A stretch of 51,906 nucleotides of DNA from Bacteroidia bacterium (GTDB lineage Bacteria > Bacteroidota > Bacteroidia > AKYH767-A > OLB10), in the NCBI GenBank assembly GCA_020847635.1, contig JADLBQ010000034.1, forward strand, positions 1 to 51,906, given 5' to 3'. How positions within the stretch are numbered: position 1 is the first letter of the stretch; each line of letters begins with the position of its first letter. Made by a program: the position numbers and the translations under genes. Under the pieces are notes generated by a model. That model ran no database searches, was not told the DNA's origin, and was given only the letters and a program-made list of their open reading frames with translations. Below, piece after piece: positions 26,473 through 34,993 of the stretch.

Positions 26473-29418
26473 TTATTCGACTGAAATCTCATCACAAAAA
26501 ATCCATGCCTGCCCGTTATAGATAAAGCCCGGATGCCACTCCGGAAGTTTACCATAATTGATTGCTCTAATTTTTATATAGCGGGCACTGACCGGATTGA
26601 ATGTAACCGTTTCATTTCGAATAATAACTTCTTCATTTTTGTCATCTTTCTGAATTACCAGGCTACCTGCATCCGTAAATGTCTTGGTATCGGTTGAGAT
26701 CTGAACTGAAAACTCCAGCGGCAAATAAATCCAGGAACGGGTATCTTGTAAAAAGCTTGCTGTTACTTTTGAAATCTTCTGCTCTTTACCCAGATCAAGT
26801 ATGACTCCCATATTGTCTTTAACAAATCCCTGCCAGTTCCCTTTTCGCCAGTTTGCATCACCCCTGATCCCATCAATCAATGCTGTACTTCCGCCTGCTG
26901 CATACTGACTGCTGAACGGTACAATGTAATTAATTGTCCATGCCGGATTAGGAAGTTTATACAATTCAGCTGTAACAGTTCCGCTTCTTCCATTGTTACG
27001 AAAAGCAGTTGCTTTGATTTTGGAGGTTGTGTTTATATAAAAAGGAACCTGGTACTCCGCTTTTTTCACTGGTTTATTCCCAGACTCCACTGAGTATAAA
27101 ATTCTTCCCGGGGCCTGATCCGTTTCCAGTGACTGAATCCTGACTTGAACACTATCTGCAAAGACTTTTTGTTTTGTTTTAATCAGCGGAGCTAACACCA
27201 TTTCCTGTTCCAGCATATGCTGAACCGGGAAATCTCCAGCCGACTTACCGAAATTGTTATCCGGAATGGATCCCATTGCAAGATTAAGCTCTCCGCCTTC
27301 CTTAATATGATCATAAAGAATAAAACTCTTAGAGTAAGGTTCCCCATTTAGTAGTGCTGATTGAATGTATTTGTTAGAACTACTGTTTTGGGAAGCTCTG
27401 ATCGTAAATGATTTCCCGTTTTCAAGATTGATTTTCACTTCATCAAATAACGGGCTTCCTAAGGCATACATCCCTGATGCAGGTGTAACTGGATAGAATC
27501 CCATTGCGCTCATTACATACCAGGCGCTCATCTGACCGCAATCCTCATTACCAATCAGGCCATCGGGCTTGTCAGTATAAAATTCATTCATAATCTGCCT
27601 GACACGGAACTGCGTTTTTTCAGGTGCTGCACAATAGTTGTATAGATAGGCAACATGATGACTGGGTTCATTGCCATGAGCATACTGGCCAATCAGACCA
27701 GTAATATCAACTTGCTTCCTGCCCGATGTTTTTTCAGAAGCGGTGAATAATGCATCAAGCTTTTTTTCCATAGCTGCATCCCCTCCCATTTTATCAGCCA
27801 GGCCTTTAATATCCTGGGGGACAAAGAAGGTGTATTGCCATGCATTTGCCTCTGTAAAATTATTATTGACTTCACTGGGGTCAAACGGAGAGAGAAAATC
27901 ACCATTTTGCCTGGGGCGGATAAAGCCTGTTTCAGGATCAAACAAATTCTTCCAGCTTTGTGCCCGTTTCATATACTGGTTGTGGGTTAGGGTATCACCG
28001 GCAATAAGTGCCAGTTGCCCGATACACCAGTCATCATAAGCATATTCAAGTGTTTTCGAAACCGACTCATGCTCATCTTCGATACTTAAGAATCCGTTAT
28101 CAATATAGGCTCTTAATCCAAAACGATACCAGGCCTCAGCACTTGCTTTCATTGCCTGCAATGCTTCATTCAGGTTAAAATCAATTCCGGTTACAGCAGC
28201 ATCTGCAATGACAGGAACCGAATGATAGCCGATCATACATTCCGTTTCATTGGATGCAAGTTCCCAGACAGGTAACAACCCTCCCTGCATATACTGAAGT
28301 ATCAGTGTTTGAATAAAATCAAACGAGCGCTGCTTATTGATGAGATTCAGAAGCGGGTGAAGGGCACGAAAAGTATCCCATAAAGAGAAAACCGTGTAAT
28401 AATTAAACCCATCCGCCTGGTGAATTTTCATGTCTCGACCAAGAAAGCGATTATCCACATCGTTATAAATGTTGGGAGCAATCATACAATGGTAAAGTGC
28501 AGTATAAAAAATTGTCTTTTGCTTTTCGTTACCGGTTTTCACTTCAATTCTGCTTAACTCCTTATTCCATGAATCAAATGCCTGGGTTTTTATCTTTTCA
28601 AAATTCCAGTGGGGAATTTCAGTCTGCATATTCAATAAAGCTCCTCTTTCATCAACAGCCGACAAGGCACACTTAACAAGAATACTTTCTCCTTTTTTTA
28701 CCTGAAAATAAAAAGCTGCTTTAACATTTCCGGTGTACCGTTTGGTTTCTTGTTTGGTTATTTCTGAAAGTGATTCAGTGACAATTTCACTACAGGGCTT
28801 TGAAAACTCAATACTGAAAAAAACACGTTGGTCCTTTGCCCATCCTTCTGAGAAACGAAGACCGGTAACATGAATGTTATCCGTAATTTCCATTTCGCTT
28901 CGTATTGTCTTATCACGGTGAGTCAGGTCAAGAATGATACAAACTCTCCCGGATTCTGAAAAAGTATAACGATGGAATCCGGTCCGTTCGGAAGCCGTTA
29001 GTTCAACAGCAATCTTTTTGTCTCTGATTTTTACCGAGTAATAGCCGGGTGAAGCAGTTTCATCTTCATGGCTGAATGAAGCAGCATACTCCTGATTATT
29101 AAAACTGTGCTTATTCAGCATTGGCATCAGCAAAATGTCACCATAGTCAGAAACTCCGGTTCCACTGAGATGAGTATGTGAGAAACCAAAAATCCGGTTA
29201 TCGGAGTAATGGTAGCCGCTGCTGCCGTCCCAGCTGCCGTCAACCCGGGTATCGGGGCTGAGCTGAATCATTCCAAATGGAACTGTAGCCCCCGGAAAAG
29301 TATGACCATGGCCAGCTGTTCCAATAAAAGGGTTAACATAAGCTGCCGGAGACGATTGCTGTGCTAATACAGGTAAACTCAGAGTAAAAACGGATACAAG
29401 AGAAAGAAACTGCTTCAT
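26473..29418 (-). CDS. GH92 family exo-alpha-mannosidase-like glycosidase
   Basis: The 981-residue exported enzyme has a signal peptide (ending VLAQ) and the GH92 start YVNPFIGTAGHGHTFPGATVPFGMIQLSPD. An N-terminal beta sandwich to about 270 is followed by the (alpha/alpha)6 catalytic domain. That domain shows the conserved SLWDTFRALHPLL, HGNEPSHHVAYLY and GNEDCGQMSAWYV segments, which supply substrate, calcium and general acid/base residues. The last ~230 residues look like a chitobiase-type beta domain and an F5/8-type discoidin domain, probably carbohydrate binding. GH92 enzymes cleave alpha-mannosides from glycoprotein N-glycans or yeast mannan with calcium. No SusC/SusD pair is beside it. 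A TTTCTTTG sequence lies 5 nt before the ATG. Confidence 0.92.
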   Translation of the reverse strand: MKQFLSLVSVFTLSLPVLAQQSSPAAYVNPFIGTAGHGHTFPGATVPFGMIQLSPDTRVDGSWDGSSGYHYSDNRIFGFSHTHLSGTGVSDYGDILLMPMLNKHSFNNQEYAASFSHEDETASPGYYSVKIRDKKIAVELTASERTGFHRYTFSESGRVCIILDLTHRDKTIRSEMEITDNIHVTGLRFSEGWAKDQRVFFSIEFSKPCSEIVTESLSEITKQETKRYTGNVKAAFYFQVKKGESILVKCALSAVDERGALLNMQTEIPHWNFEKIKTQAFDSWNKELSRIEVKTGNEKQKTIFYTALYHCMIAPNIYNDVDNRFLGRDMKIHQADGFNYYTVFSLWDTFRALHPLLNLINKQRSFDFIQTLILQYMQGGLLPVWELASNETECMIGYHSVPVIADAAVTGIDFNLNEALQAMKASAEAWYRFGLRAYIDNGFLSIEDEHESVSKTLEYAYDDWCIGQLALIAGDTLTHNQYMKRAQSWKNLFDPETGFIRPRQNGDFLSPFDPSEVNNNFTEANAWQYTFFVPQDIKGLADKMGGDAAMEKKLDALFTASEKTSGRKQVDITGLIGQYAHGNEPSHHVAYLYNYCAAPEKTQFRVRQIMNEFYTDKPDGLIGNEDCGQMSAWYVMSAMGFYPVTPASGMYALGSPLFDEVKINLENGKSFTIRASQNSSSNKYIQSALLNGEPYSKSFILYDHIKEGGELNLAMGSIPDNNFGKSAGDFPVQHMLEQEMVLAPLIKTKQKVFADSVQVRIQSLETDQAPGRILYSVESGNKPVKKAEYQVPFYINTTSKIKATAFRNNGRSGTVTAELYKLPNPAWTINYIVPFSSQYAAGGSTALIDGIRGDANWRKGNWQGFVKDNMGVILDLGKEQKISKVTASFLQDTRSWIYLPLEFSVQISTDTKTFTDAGSLVIQKDDKNEEVIIRNETVTFNPVSARYIKIRAINYGKLPEWHPGFIYNGQAWIFCDEISVE

Positions 29419-29469
29419 GGGAGCAAAGAAAATAAATAAAAAAGCCCTGCAGCAAGCAGAGCTATTAAG

Positions 29470-29543
29470 TGGTCCCTGAGGGATTCAAACCCCCAACCTT
29501 CTGATCCGTAGTCAGATGCTCTATTCAGTTAAGCTAAGGGACC
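29470..29543 (-). tRNA. tRNA-Arg (anticodon ACG)
   Basis: The 74 bases fold as a cloverleaf. The acceptor stem pairs GGTCCCT with AGGGACC, the anticodon stem pairs TCTGA with TCAGA around CTACGGA (anticodon ACG), and the T arm is GGGGG-TTTGAAT-CCCTC with one G-T pair. A discriminator A follows. CCA is not encoded. ACG normally becomes ICG by TadA editing, to read CGU, CGC and CGA. Confidence 0.93.
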
Positions 29544-29691
29544 TGAAAACGGAGTGCAAATGTAATTATTGAATCCTATGTTTCAGTACTAATCACCTTT
29601 TGAGGAAAATAACCTGAGGCTAGTTACTCACTCTTTGACAGAGATTACCAAAAGATTTAAGAACCTGAAATGATCAGGAGAAAATTATATT

Positions 29692-30666
29692 TTAATGCTT
29701 CTTGTCTTTGTCTCCTTTAGAAATGGATTCTCGCATTTGTGTATCGGCCTGGATATTTTGCATCCGGTAATAGTCCATAATACCCAGGTTACCAGAACGA
29801 AAGGACTCGGCCATAGCCAGTGGAATCTGAGTTTCAGCTTCAATTACCCGGGCCCGGGCTTCCTGTGCTTTAGCCTTCATTTCCTGTTCGGTTGCGACCG
29901 CCATTGCTCTGCGTTCCTCGGCTTTTGCCTGGGCTACTTTCAGATCTGCAGAAGCCTGTTCGGTCTGCAGTTTGGCTCCGATATTTTCACCCACATCCAC
30001 ATCGGCAATATCAATTGACAGAATTTCGAATGCTGTTCCGGCATCAAGGCCTTTTTGAAGGACTACCTTCGAAATCTGGTCAGGATTTTCCAATACCAGT
30101 TTATGAACATCTGCCGAACCAATGGTCGTAACAATTCCCTCACCGACCCGTGCCAGAATGGTTTCTTCACCGGCCCCGCCAACTAACTGGTTTATGTTTG
30201 TTCGTACCGTAACCCTTGCTTTGACAATCAACTGAATTCCATCTTTAGCAACAGCAGAAACTGGAGGGGTATCAATAACTCGCGGATTCACACTCAGCTG
30301 AACAGCATCTGCCACATCACGCCCAGCCAGGTCAATGGCGGTTGCCATTTTAAACGACATAGGGATGTTTGCTTTATCAGCACTAATGAGTGCTTTGATT
30401 ACGTTATTCACATGGCCACCCGCCAGATAATGTGTTTCAATTTCATTAGCGGTTACCGAAAGCCCGGCCTTGGTTGAGTTAATCAGTGCATTTACTACAA
30501 TTCCCGGAGGGACTTTCCTCAATCTCATCAGAACAAGATTCATGATACTGATTCTTACTCCGGAAAAAACAGCTGTAATCCACAGGTTGACCGGAACAAA
30601 ATACAGAAACAGGAATATAAAAATGATTATTCCGGCTGCAAACAGAAAGATAATAGGTAGTGTCAT
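29692..30666 (-). CDS. floA: Flotillin-like protein FloA
   Basis: The 324-residue membrane scaffold has an N-terminal hairpin-like hydrophobic segment (3-25), then a second short hydrophobic stretch ([30 protein letters not shown]), an SPFH-type domain and a C-terminal Ala/Glu-rich coiled coil (about 225-290, [21 protein letters not shown] in pieces). Length and sequence match the YqfA/FloA class rather than the long FloT class. Bacterial flotillins organise membrane microdomains and fluidity. nfeD lies just upstream in the same direction, the usual partner pairing. Confidence 0.92.
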   Translation of the reverse strand: MTLPIIFLFAAGIIIFIFLFLYFVPVNLWITAVFSGVRISIMNLVLMRLRKVPPGIVVNALINSTKAGLSVTANEIETHYLAGGHVNNVIKALISADKANIPMSFKMATAIDLAGRDVADAVQLSVNPRVIDTPPVSAVAKDGIQLIVKARVTVRTNINQLVGGAGEETILARVGEGIVTTIGSADVHKLVLENPDQISKVVLQKGLDAGTAFEILSIDIADVDVGENIGAKLQTEQASADLKVAQAKAEERRAMAVATEQEMKAKAQEARARVIEAETQIPLAMAESFRSGNLGIMDYYRMQNIQADTQMRESISKGDKDKKH

Positions 30667-30731
30667 ATCAGAATCTATTATGGTTGATTTAACTCAGTTA
30701 ATACGCTGTAAAGAAAGGAAACAAAAATTAT

Positions 30732-31193
30732 TCAAACCGGTTCAACAATAACTTTATTAGGTAATACTGAAATCACTCTTACTTTTTTTCTTTCTGCAAG
30801 CATTTCACCGTTTGTCTGGGCTTCTACACGCTGATTATGAATTAACACGGTTCCCATTGGACGCAATGCTGAAACCGTTATTCCGGTATCCCCTTCCTTA
30901 ATCGGCAGCTTATCTACTTCATTCGTTCTCCCTTCCAGTTGTGTTTTTAAGCCAAACTTTTTCCACGATTTGGAACGTAGAAAATAAACAATCAATCCTA
31001 TTGAAAGCAGTACCGATGCCAGTGCTACCATATGACCGGTAACTGAACCATATTCAGCATAGGTTGCCAACACACCGGCTGTGATAAAAATACCACCGAT
31101 TACTCCTGCAATGAACCCCGGAAGAATCAGAATTTCAAGAATCAGCAGTACAAGTCCGATAGCAATCAGTAAAACAATATAAAGAGCTGCCAT
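30732..31193 (-). CDS. NfeD-like membrane protein (short form)
   Basis: The 153-residue protein has three to four membrane helices (about 3-25, 28-48, 53-72) followed by a soluble five-stranded OB-like NfeD domain (about 85-153, GDTGITVSALRPMGTVLIHNQRVEAQTNGEML in pieces). There is no N-terminal ClpP-type serine protease domain, so this is the short form that accompanies flotillins. Start and promoter are very close: TAACTTTG ends 7 nt before the ATG, overlapping the ribF stop region. It is probably transcribed with floA, 65 bp downstream. Confidence 0.88.
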   Translation of the reverse strand: MAALYIVLLIAIGLVLLILEILILPGFIAGVIGGIFITAGVLATYAEYGSVTGHMVALASVLLSIGLIVYFLRSKSWKKFGLKTQLEGRTNEVDKLPIKEGDTGITVSALRPMGTVLIHNQRVEAQTNGEMLAERKKVRVISVLPNKVIVEPV

Positions 31194-31200
31194 ATCCTTG

Positions 31201-31208
31201 CAAAGTTA
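31201..31208 (-). promoter_or_regulatory. -7 box (TAACTTTG) of nfeD-floA, inside the ribF 3' end
   Basis: It is an exact TAnnTTTG match, 7 nt before the nfeD ATG and overlapping the last base pairs of ribF. Confidence 0.5.
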
Positions 31209-32153
31209 GAACTTCTCTTTCCGAAACCATTGCCGGGCTTCGTTTTCATCGGCTTGCATTTGTAAAACAAGCTTTTCTTTACTCTCAAATTTTAATTCCT
31301 CTCTGAGGCGGCTCAATACTTCGATCTTGATTTTCTCGCCATAAATGTCTTTATCGAAATCCAGAATATAAGCTTCAATACTCAGGGGGTTTTTGCCAAA
31401 CGTAGGATTCACTCCGATTGACAATAACGCTTCATAACTTTTCCCCGGATTATTTGTCCTGCTTATTAATGCCATATAAATGCCGTTAGCGGGAATTAGT
31501 TTGTAGTTTTCTTTAACTTCCAGGTTAGCAGTCGGGAAGCCTAGTGCTTTTCCTCTTTGGGCTCCTTGCTTAACAATTCCTGTAATACTGTAGCGATATC
31601 CAAGAAACTGATTAGCCTTACGCAAATCTCCTTCAAGCAAAGCTGTTCTGATTTTTGTTGAACTGACAGCAATCTCATCAATATCCTGTTCGGCAATTTC
31701 GTCAACTAAAAAACCATAAACCGGAGCCAGTTCCTGAAGTTCTTTAAGAGAACCTTCCCTGTTTCTACCAAAATGATGATCGTAACCAATAACCAGTGTT
31801 TTTGTGCCGATTGCCTTCACAAGATAATCTCTGACAAAGCCGGTTGAAGAAGTTCTTGAAAACTCCTTTGAGAACGGGTGAATAATCAAATGCTGAATTC
31901 CGTTTTTACAAATCCTTTCGGTTCGCTCTTCAAGCGTATTCAGCAAGAGTAATCCATGGTCATCCGGATGTAATACCATACGCGGATGAGGGAAGAAAGT
32001 AAGTACTACACTTTCACCATCGGATTTAACCGCAAGTTCTTTTAACCGGTCCAAGATTTTCTGATGTCCCAGATGAACCCCGTCAAATGTACCAATGGTT
32101 ACTACTGCATTTTCAATATGATGAAAGTCTTCTATAGACTTGTAAATCTTCAT
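31206..32153 (-). CDS. ribF: Bifunctional riboflavin kinase / FAD synthetase
   Basis: The 315-residue enzyme converts riboflavin to FMN and then FAD. The N-terminal nucleotidyltransferase domain has TIGTFDGVHLGHQKIL (about 19-34), and SSTKIRTALLEG matches its second conserved motif. The C-terminal riboflavin kinase domain begins KQGAQRGKALGFPTANLEV, with the GxPTAN motif, and contains NGIYMALI and IEAYILDFDKDIYG. The length is normal. No FMN riboswitch is seen upstream. Confidence 0.93.
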   Translation of the reverse strand: MKIYKSIEDFHHIENAVVTIGTFDGVHLGHQKILDRLKELAVKSDGESVVLTFFPHPRMVLHPDDHGLLLLNTLEERTERICKNGIQHLIIHPFSKEFSRTSSTGFVRDYLVKAIGTKTLVIGYDHHFGRNREGSLKELQELAPVYGFLVDEIAEQDIDEIAVSSTKIRTALLEGDLRKANQFLGYRYSITGIVKQGAQRGKALGFPTANLEVKENYKLIPANGIYMALISRTNNPGKSYEALLSIGVNPTFGKNPLSIEAYILDFDKDIYGEKIKIEVLSRLREELKFESKEKLVLQMQADENEARQWFRKEKF

Positions 32154-32220
32154 AACTCAGATGAAGTGCGAAGTTAGGGATTGAAAGTTTACAGTATTTT
32201 TAATATTGATCTGATTTAAT

Positions 32221-32228
32221 TACTTTTG
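32221..32228 (+). promoter_or_regulatory. -7 box (TACTTTTG) of the Tudor/zinc/kelch operon
   Basis: It is an exact TAnnTTTG match, 19 nt before the ATG at 32248. Confidence 0.5.
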
Positions 32229-32247
32229 AGCATGAAAAATTAAACCA

Positions 32248-32658
32248 ATGATGAAAAACCTCACTCTTATTGCATTATTCTTATTCTCAGCCTTATCTGC
32301 TCTTTCACAAAAGGTAAATGATAAAATACAAATTGAATCCAATGGCTCATGGTATGATGGTAAAATTCTGAAGGTAAATGAAGCAGAAAAACAATATTAT
32401 ATTACCTATGACGGTTGGAGTGAATCCTGGAATGAATGGGTTGGAACTGACCGGATCCGTGGTTATGAAACTGCAAAACCTGAACCGGCTCCTGCCGCTA
32501 AAAAGTTTAAAGTCGGTGATCATGTTGAAGTTGAATATGGAATGATTCCCGAACCAGCAACAATCATTGAAGTAGGTGAAAACAAATACCATATTCAGTT
32601 TGATAAAAAAGTCTTTGGTGATAAATGGGTTTCCGAAGGCCAGATTAAAAAACTCTAA
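32248..32658 (+). CDS. Exported protein with two Tudor-knot/chromo-barrel-like repeats
   Basis: The 136-residue protein has a signal peptide (MMKNLTLIALFLFSALSALSQ). The first barrel-like repeat (22-72) contains WYDGKILKV and YYITYDGWSESWNEWV, very close to the eukaryotic chromo-barrel/Tudor-knot pattern Y-x-(I/V)-x-Y-x-G-W-x-x-x-W-x-E-W-V. An Ala/Pro linker (78-86) leads to a second repeat (87-136) with VGDHVEVEYGMIPEPATIIEV and a DKWVSEGQIKKL end. In eukaryotes such folds bind methyl-lysine or RNA; in an exported bacterial protein the ligand is unknown and may be polysaccharide or protein. It heads a tight operon with a zinc-ribbon and a kelch gene (21- and 22-bp gaps). Confidence 0.8.
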   Translation: MMKNLTLIALFLFSALSALSQKVNDKIQIESNGSWYDGKILKVNEAEKQYYITYDGWSESWNEWVGTDRIRGYETAKPEPAPAAKKFKVGDHVEVEYGMIPEPATIIEVGENKYHIQFDKKVFGDKWVSEGQIKKL

Positions 32659-32679
32659 ATCATTTAAATCTTCTCAGTC

Positions 32680-33069
32680 ATGAATCGCATGAGACAAGAA
32701 AAGCGGTTCTGCATGGAGTGCGGAGAACCGTTAAAAGGAAGGGCAGATAAAAAATTCTGTGATGATGCCTGTCGTTCAAATTATAACAACAGGCAGAACA
32801 GCGATTCATCGGCAATTTTGAAAACAATCAATAATACTCTGAGAAAAAACAGAAAAATTCTGGAATCTTTTGCCGGTAGAGAAGGAAAAGCATTTGTTTC
32901 AAAATCAAGACTCGTTGATGCAGGATTCCACTTCAGATATTTTACCCACAGCTATCTGACTAAAAAAGGAACGACTTACAAAATAATTTATAACTACGCT
33001 TATCTCCCCTTTGATAATGATCAAGTAGTCATTGTTAAATGGGAAACCGAAAATCAAAAACACGACTAA
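32680..33069 (+). CDS. Conserved hypothetical protein with N-terminal zinc ribbon
   Basis: The 129-residue cytoplasmic protein starts with a Cys4 zinc ribbon (C11-x2-C14 and C27-x3-C31, CMECGEPLKGRADKKFCDDAC in pieces). A basic helix (NNTLRKNRKILESF, about 48-61) and a C-terminal domain (about 70-125, LVDAGFHFRYFTHSYLTKKG) follow. Proteins with this layout recur in Bacteroidota without a known role. The ribbon and basic stretch suggest nucleic-acid or ribosome binding, which is inference. It is the middle gene of the operon. Confidence 0.7.
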   Translation: MNRMRQEKRFCMECGEPLKGRADKKFCDDACRSNYNNRQNSDSSAILKTINNTLRKNRKILESFAGREGKAFVSKSRLVDAGFHFRYFTHSYLTKKGTTYKIIYNYAYLPFDNDQVVIVKWETENQKHD

Positions 33070-33091
33070 CGTATCCTAAACCCTGTTCTTT

Positions 33092-34279
33092 ATGAAACCA
33101 TTCATGGTATTGATGTTTACCTGCTTATTCATTTCATTAACATCTTATCCTGATTCCTGGATTCAGAAAACAAATTTTGGAGGAACAGCCCGTTCTGATG
33201 GAGCAGGCTGCGTAATCGGAGGTAAAGGCTATCTTGGTACCGGATATTCTAGCGGAGTGGGGTTCACTAAGGACTGGTGGGAATACGATACACTTACCGA
33301 TACATGGACTCAGAAAGCAAACTTTATCGGAACAGCAACTGTGGAAGCTACTTGTGTTTCTATTTTGGGAAAAGCTTACCTTTTGCCGTATGCCACCAAT
33401 AATTTTTATTCATATGACCCGGTAACCAATTCATGGTCTCTAAAAGCTTCATTTCCCGGCCAGGTGAGGCAGGGCGGGATCGGATTCAACATTAATGACA
33501 AAGGCTATTTTGGACTTGGGGCTGATCCAAGTTTAGCTAACCATTTGAATGATCTTTGGGAATACAATTCGATTACCGATAACTGGACTCAAAAGGCAAG
33601 TCTTCCGGGAACGGCCCGGGTTCATGCGGCAGCTTTTGTCATTGGTTCATTCGGATATATCGGAACCGGCATTAAAGGAATTGGATTACTCAGTGATTTC
33701 TGGCAATATGATCCACTATCAAACAACTGGAATCAGAAAGGAAACTTCCCGGGTGGAGCAATATATGAAGGTAGTGGATTTGCAATTGCAGGATTTGGTT
33801 ATTTGGGTGGCGGATATAACTCGTCAGGTGTTCCGGTGAACGCGTTCTGGAGATATAATCCGGCAACTGATTCCTGGAATCAGATTGCAAACTTCTCTCC
33901 TGGTGGAAGAGTTGAAATGGTTTGTTTCTCAATTGGCAATTACGGTTACCTCGGAACCGGGTGGGACGGGACAATCTTTAATAATGATTTCTGGAAATAC
34001 TCACCGGATAGTTTGCTGTCGGCTGTACCGGATATGGCACCGTTTTCTTATGATTTTCAGTTTTATTACAATCCGGCAACGGGTAGTCTTTCTATAACCA
34101 TTTCGGATCTATATCCGGTTCATCTTCTCATTTCTGATATCACAGGAAAAATTATATTGAACGATCCAAATTATATTTCTGGGAAATCTGTCAGCAGCCA
34201 ATTCTTCGCTATGGGTTGTTACCTGATTGGAATCAGAAATAAGAATCGAAACCAGGTAAAAAAAATCTTCATTCAATAA
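33092..34279 (+). CDS. Kelch-repeat secreted protein with T9SS sorting domain
   Basis: The 395-residue protein has a signal peptide (MKPFMVLMFTCLFISLTSYPDS). Six kelch-type blades of about 48 residues follow, each with a W-(E/Q)YD/N-xxxxxW-xQKxxFPGxxR pattern and a GxGYxGTG turn, enough for one beta propeller (about 25-305). The C-terminal ~75 residues (FYYNPATGSLSITISDLYPVHLLISDITGK) are a T9SS type A sorting domain, so it should be exported and cleaved or anchored at the surface. Its ligand is unknown. It is the last gene of the operon, convergent with the LPEVV-repeat gene. Confidence 0.82.
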   Translation: MKPFMVLMFTCLFISLTSYPDSWIQKTNFGGTARSDGAGCVIGGKGYLGTGYSSGVGFTKDWWEYDTLTDTWTQKANFIGTATVEATCVSILGKAYLLPYATNNFYSYDPVTNSWSLKASFPGQVRQGGIGFNINDKGYFGLGADPSLANHLNDLWEYNSITDNWTQKASLPGTARVHAAAFVIGSFGYIGTGIKGIGLLSDFWQYDPLSNNWNQKGNFPGGAIYEGSGFAIAGFGYLGGGYNSSGVPVNAFWRYNPATDSWNQIANFSPGGRVEMVCFSIGNYGYLGTGWDGTIFNNDFWKYSPDSLLSAVPDMAPFSYDFQFYYNPATGSLSITISDLYPVHLLISDITGKIILNDPNYISGKSVSSQFFAMGCYLIGIRNKNRNQVKKIFIQ

Positions 34280-34328
34280 GTTGCGATTGAAGTTATCAAT
34301 TGCCTGCTGCTGATTGTTCTTAGATTTT

Positions 34329-34769
34329 CTACAGCCCTCTTGAGGTTTTAATATTAAATCTGCTGTAAGCAGTAGCAGCATCACCTGCTACAACCACAAC
34401 TTCAGGAAGATGGCTGATGACCATTGAAACCCCCTTTTCTAACACAATCCTTTGATCAGGAAAACGGCTGACAGGGGCTTCAATTACAACTTCAGGTAGA
34501 TTTATGAAAGCATCAATATCACTTTGAGCTTCAATTACAACTTCAGGAAGATGGCGGATAATCCTGGGATTGTTAACAGCTACAGCAAGTTCTTGTTGAG
34601 AAGAATTACTTGCAGGAGCTTCAATTACAACTTCAGGAAGGTTAACATAAATGGTACTCTCAGCTTTTTCTGCCGGAAGACTCGGTTGTTGATCCAAGTA
34701 GTATGCAGCCCATCCAGAAACGAATAAGATGATTACCGCACTTAAAATTAAGATTTGTTTGTTTTTCAT
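34329..34769 (-). CDS. Membrane-anchored protein with four LPEVV(I/V)(E/V)A repeats
   Basis: I do not recognise this 146-residue protein. A single N-terminal membrane helix (6-24) follows MKNKQ, so it should be anchored with the rest outside the cytoplasm. Four near-identical nonapeptides then occur: NLPEVVIEA (43-51), HLPEVVIEA (73-81), NLPEVVIEA (90-98) and HLPEVVVVA (120-128). Their starts are 30, 17 and 30 residues apart, and they are joined by low-complexity linkers. The motif resembles TonB boxes and plug starts (EVVVTA-like), so binding to TonB or another beta-strand-pairing partner is possible; this is inference. A promoter with both -33 and -7 elements precedes it. Confidence 0.7.
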   Translation of the reverse strand: MKNKQILILSAVIILFVSGWAAYYLDQQPSLPAEKAESTIYVNLPEVVIEAPASNSSQQELAVAVNNPRIIRHLPEVVIEAQSDIDAFINLPEVVIEAPVSRFPDQRIVLEKGVSMVISHLPEVVVVAGDAATAYSRFNIKTSRGL

Positions 34770-34798
34770 AACAGTATTTTTTTATTTTGATTGCGATG

Positions 34799-34832
34799 CA
34801 AAGATATATGCTTTTAATGGTATTATGCAAAA
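34799..34832 (-). promoter_or_regulatory. Bacteroidota promoter of the LPEVV-repeat gene
   Basis: On the minus strand TTTTG (34828-34832) precedes TATCTTTG (34799-34806) by 21 nt, matching the TTG / TAnnTTTG promoter of Bacteroidota. The ATG is 29 nt downstream. Confidence 0.65.
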
Positions 34833-34993
34833 CATAGTACTAAAAAAATTAATTTATTTTTTAATGTGTTCATTATCAGCATATTAAGTAATAAATAAAT
34901 TTGTGGATTACTTCATCTATACACTAAGATGAATAAATACAGCTATTTGTTACAGCTGATTAAAAGATAATTGAACATTATTTTTCAATACTG

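Noticed and set aside
29470-29543. tRNA-Arg as the attachment site of an integrated island
   Set aside because: Both flanks are ordinary chromosomal genes; no integrase or duplicated tRNA 3' end is visible.
34329-34769. Regular DNA repeats in the LPEVV gene as a CRISPR-like array
   Set aside because: The repeats are short, in frame, unevenly spaced and encode a peptide motif inside one open gene. There are no cas genes.
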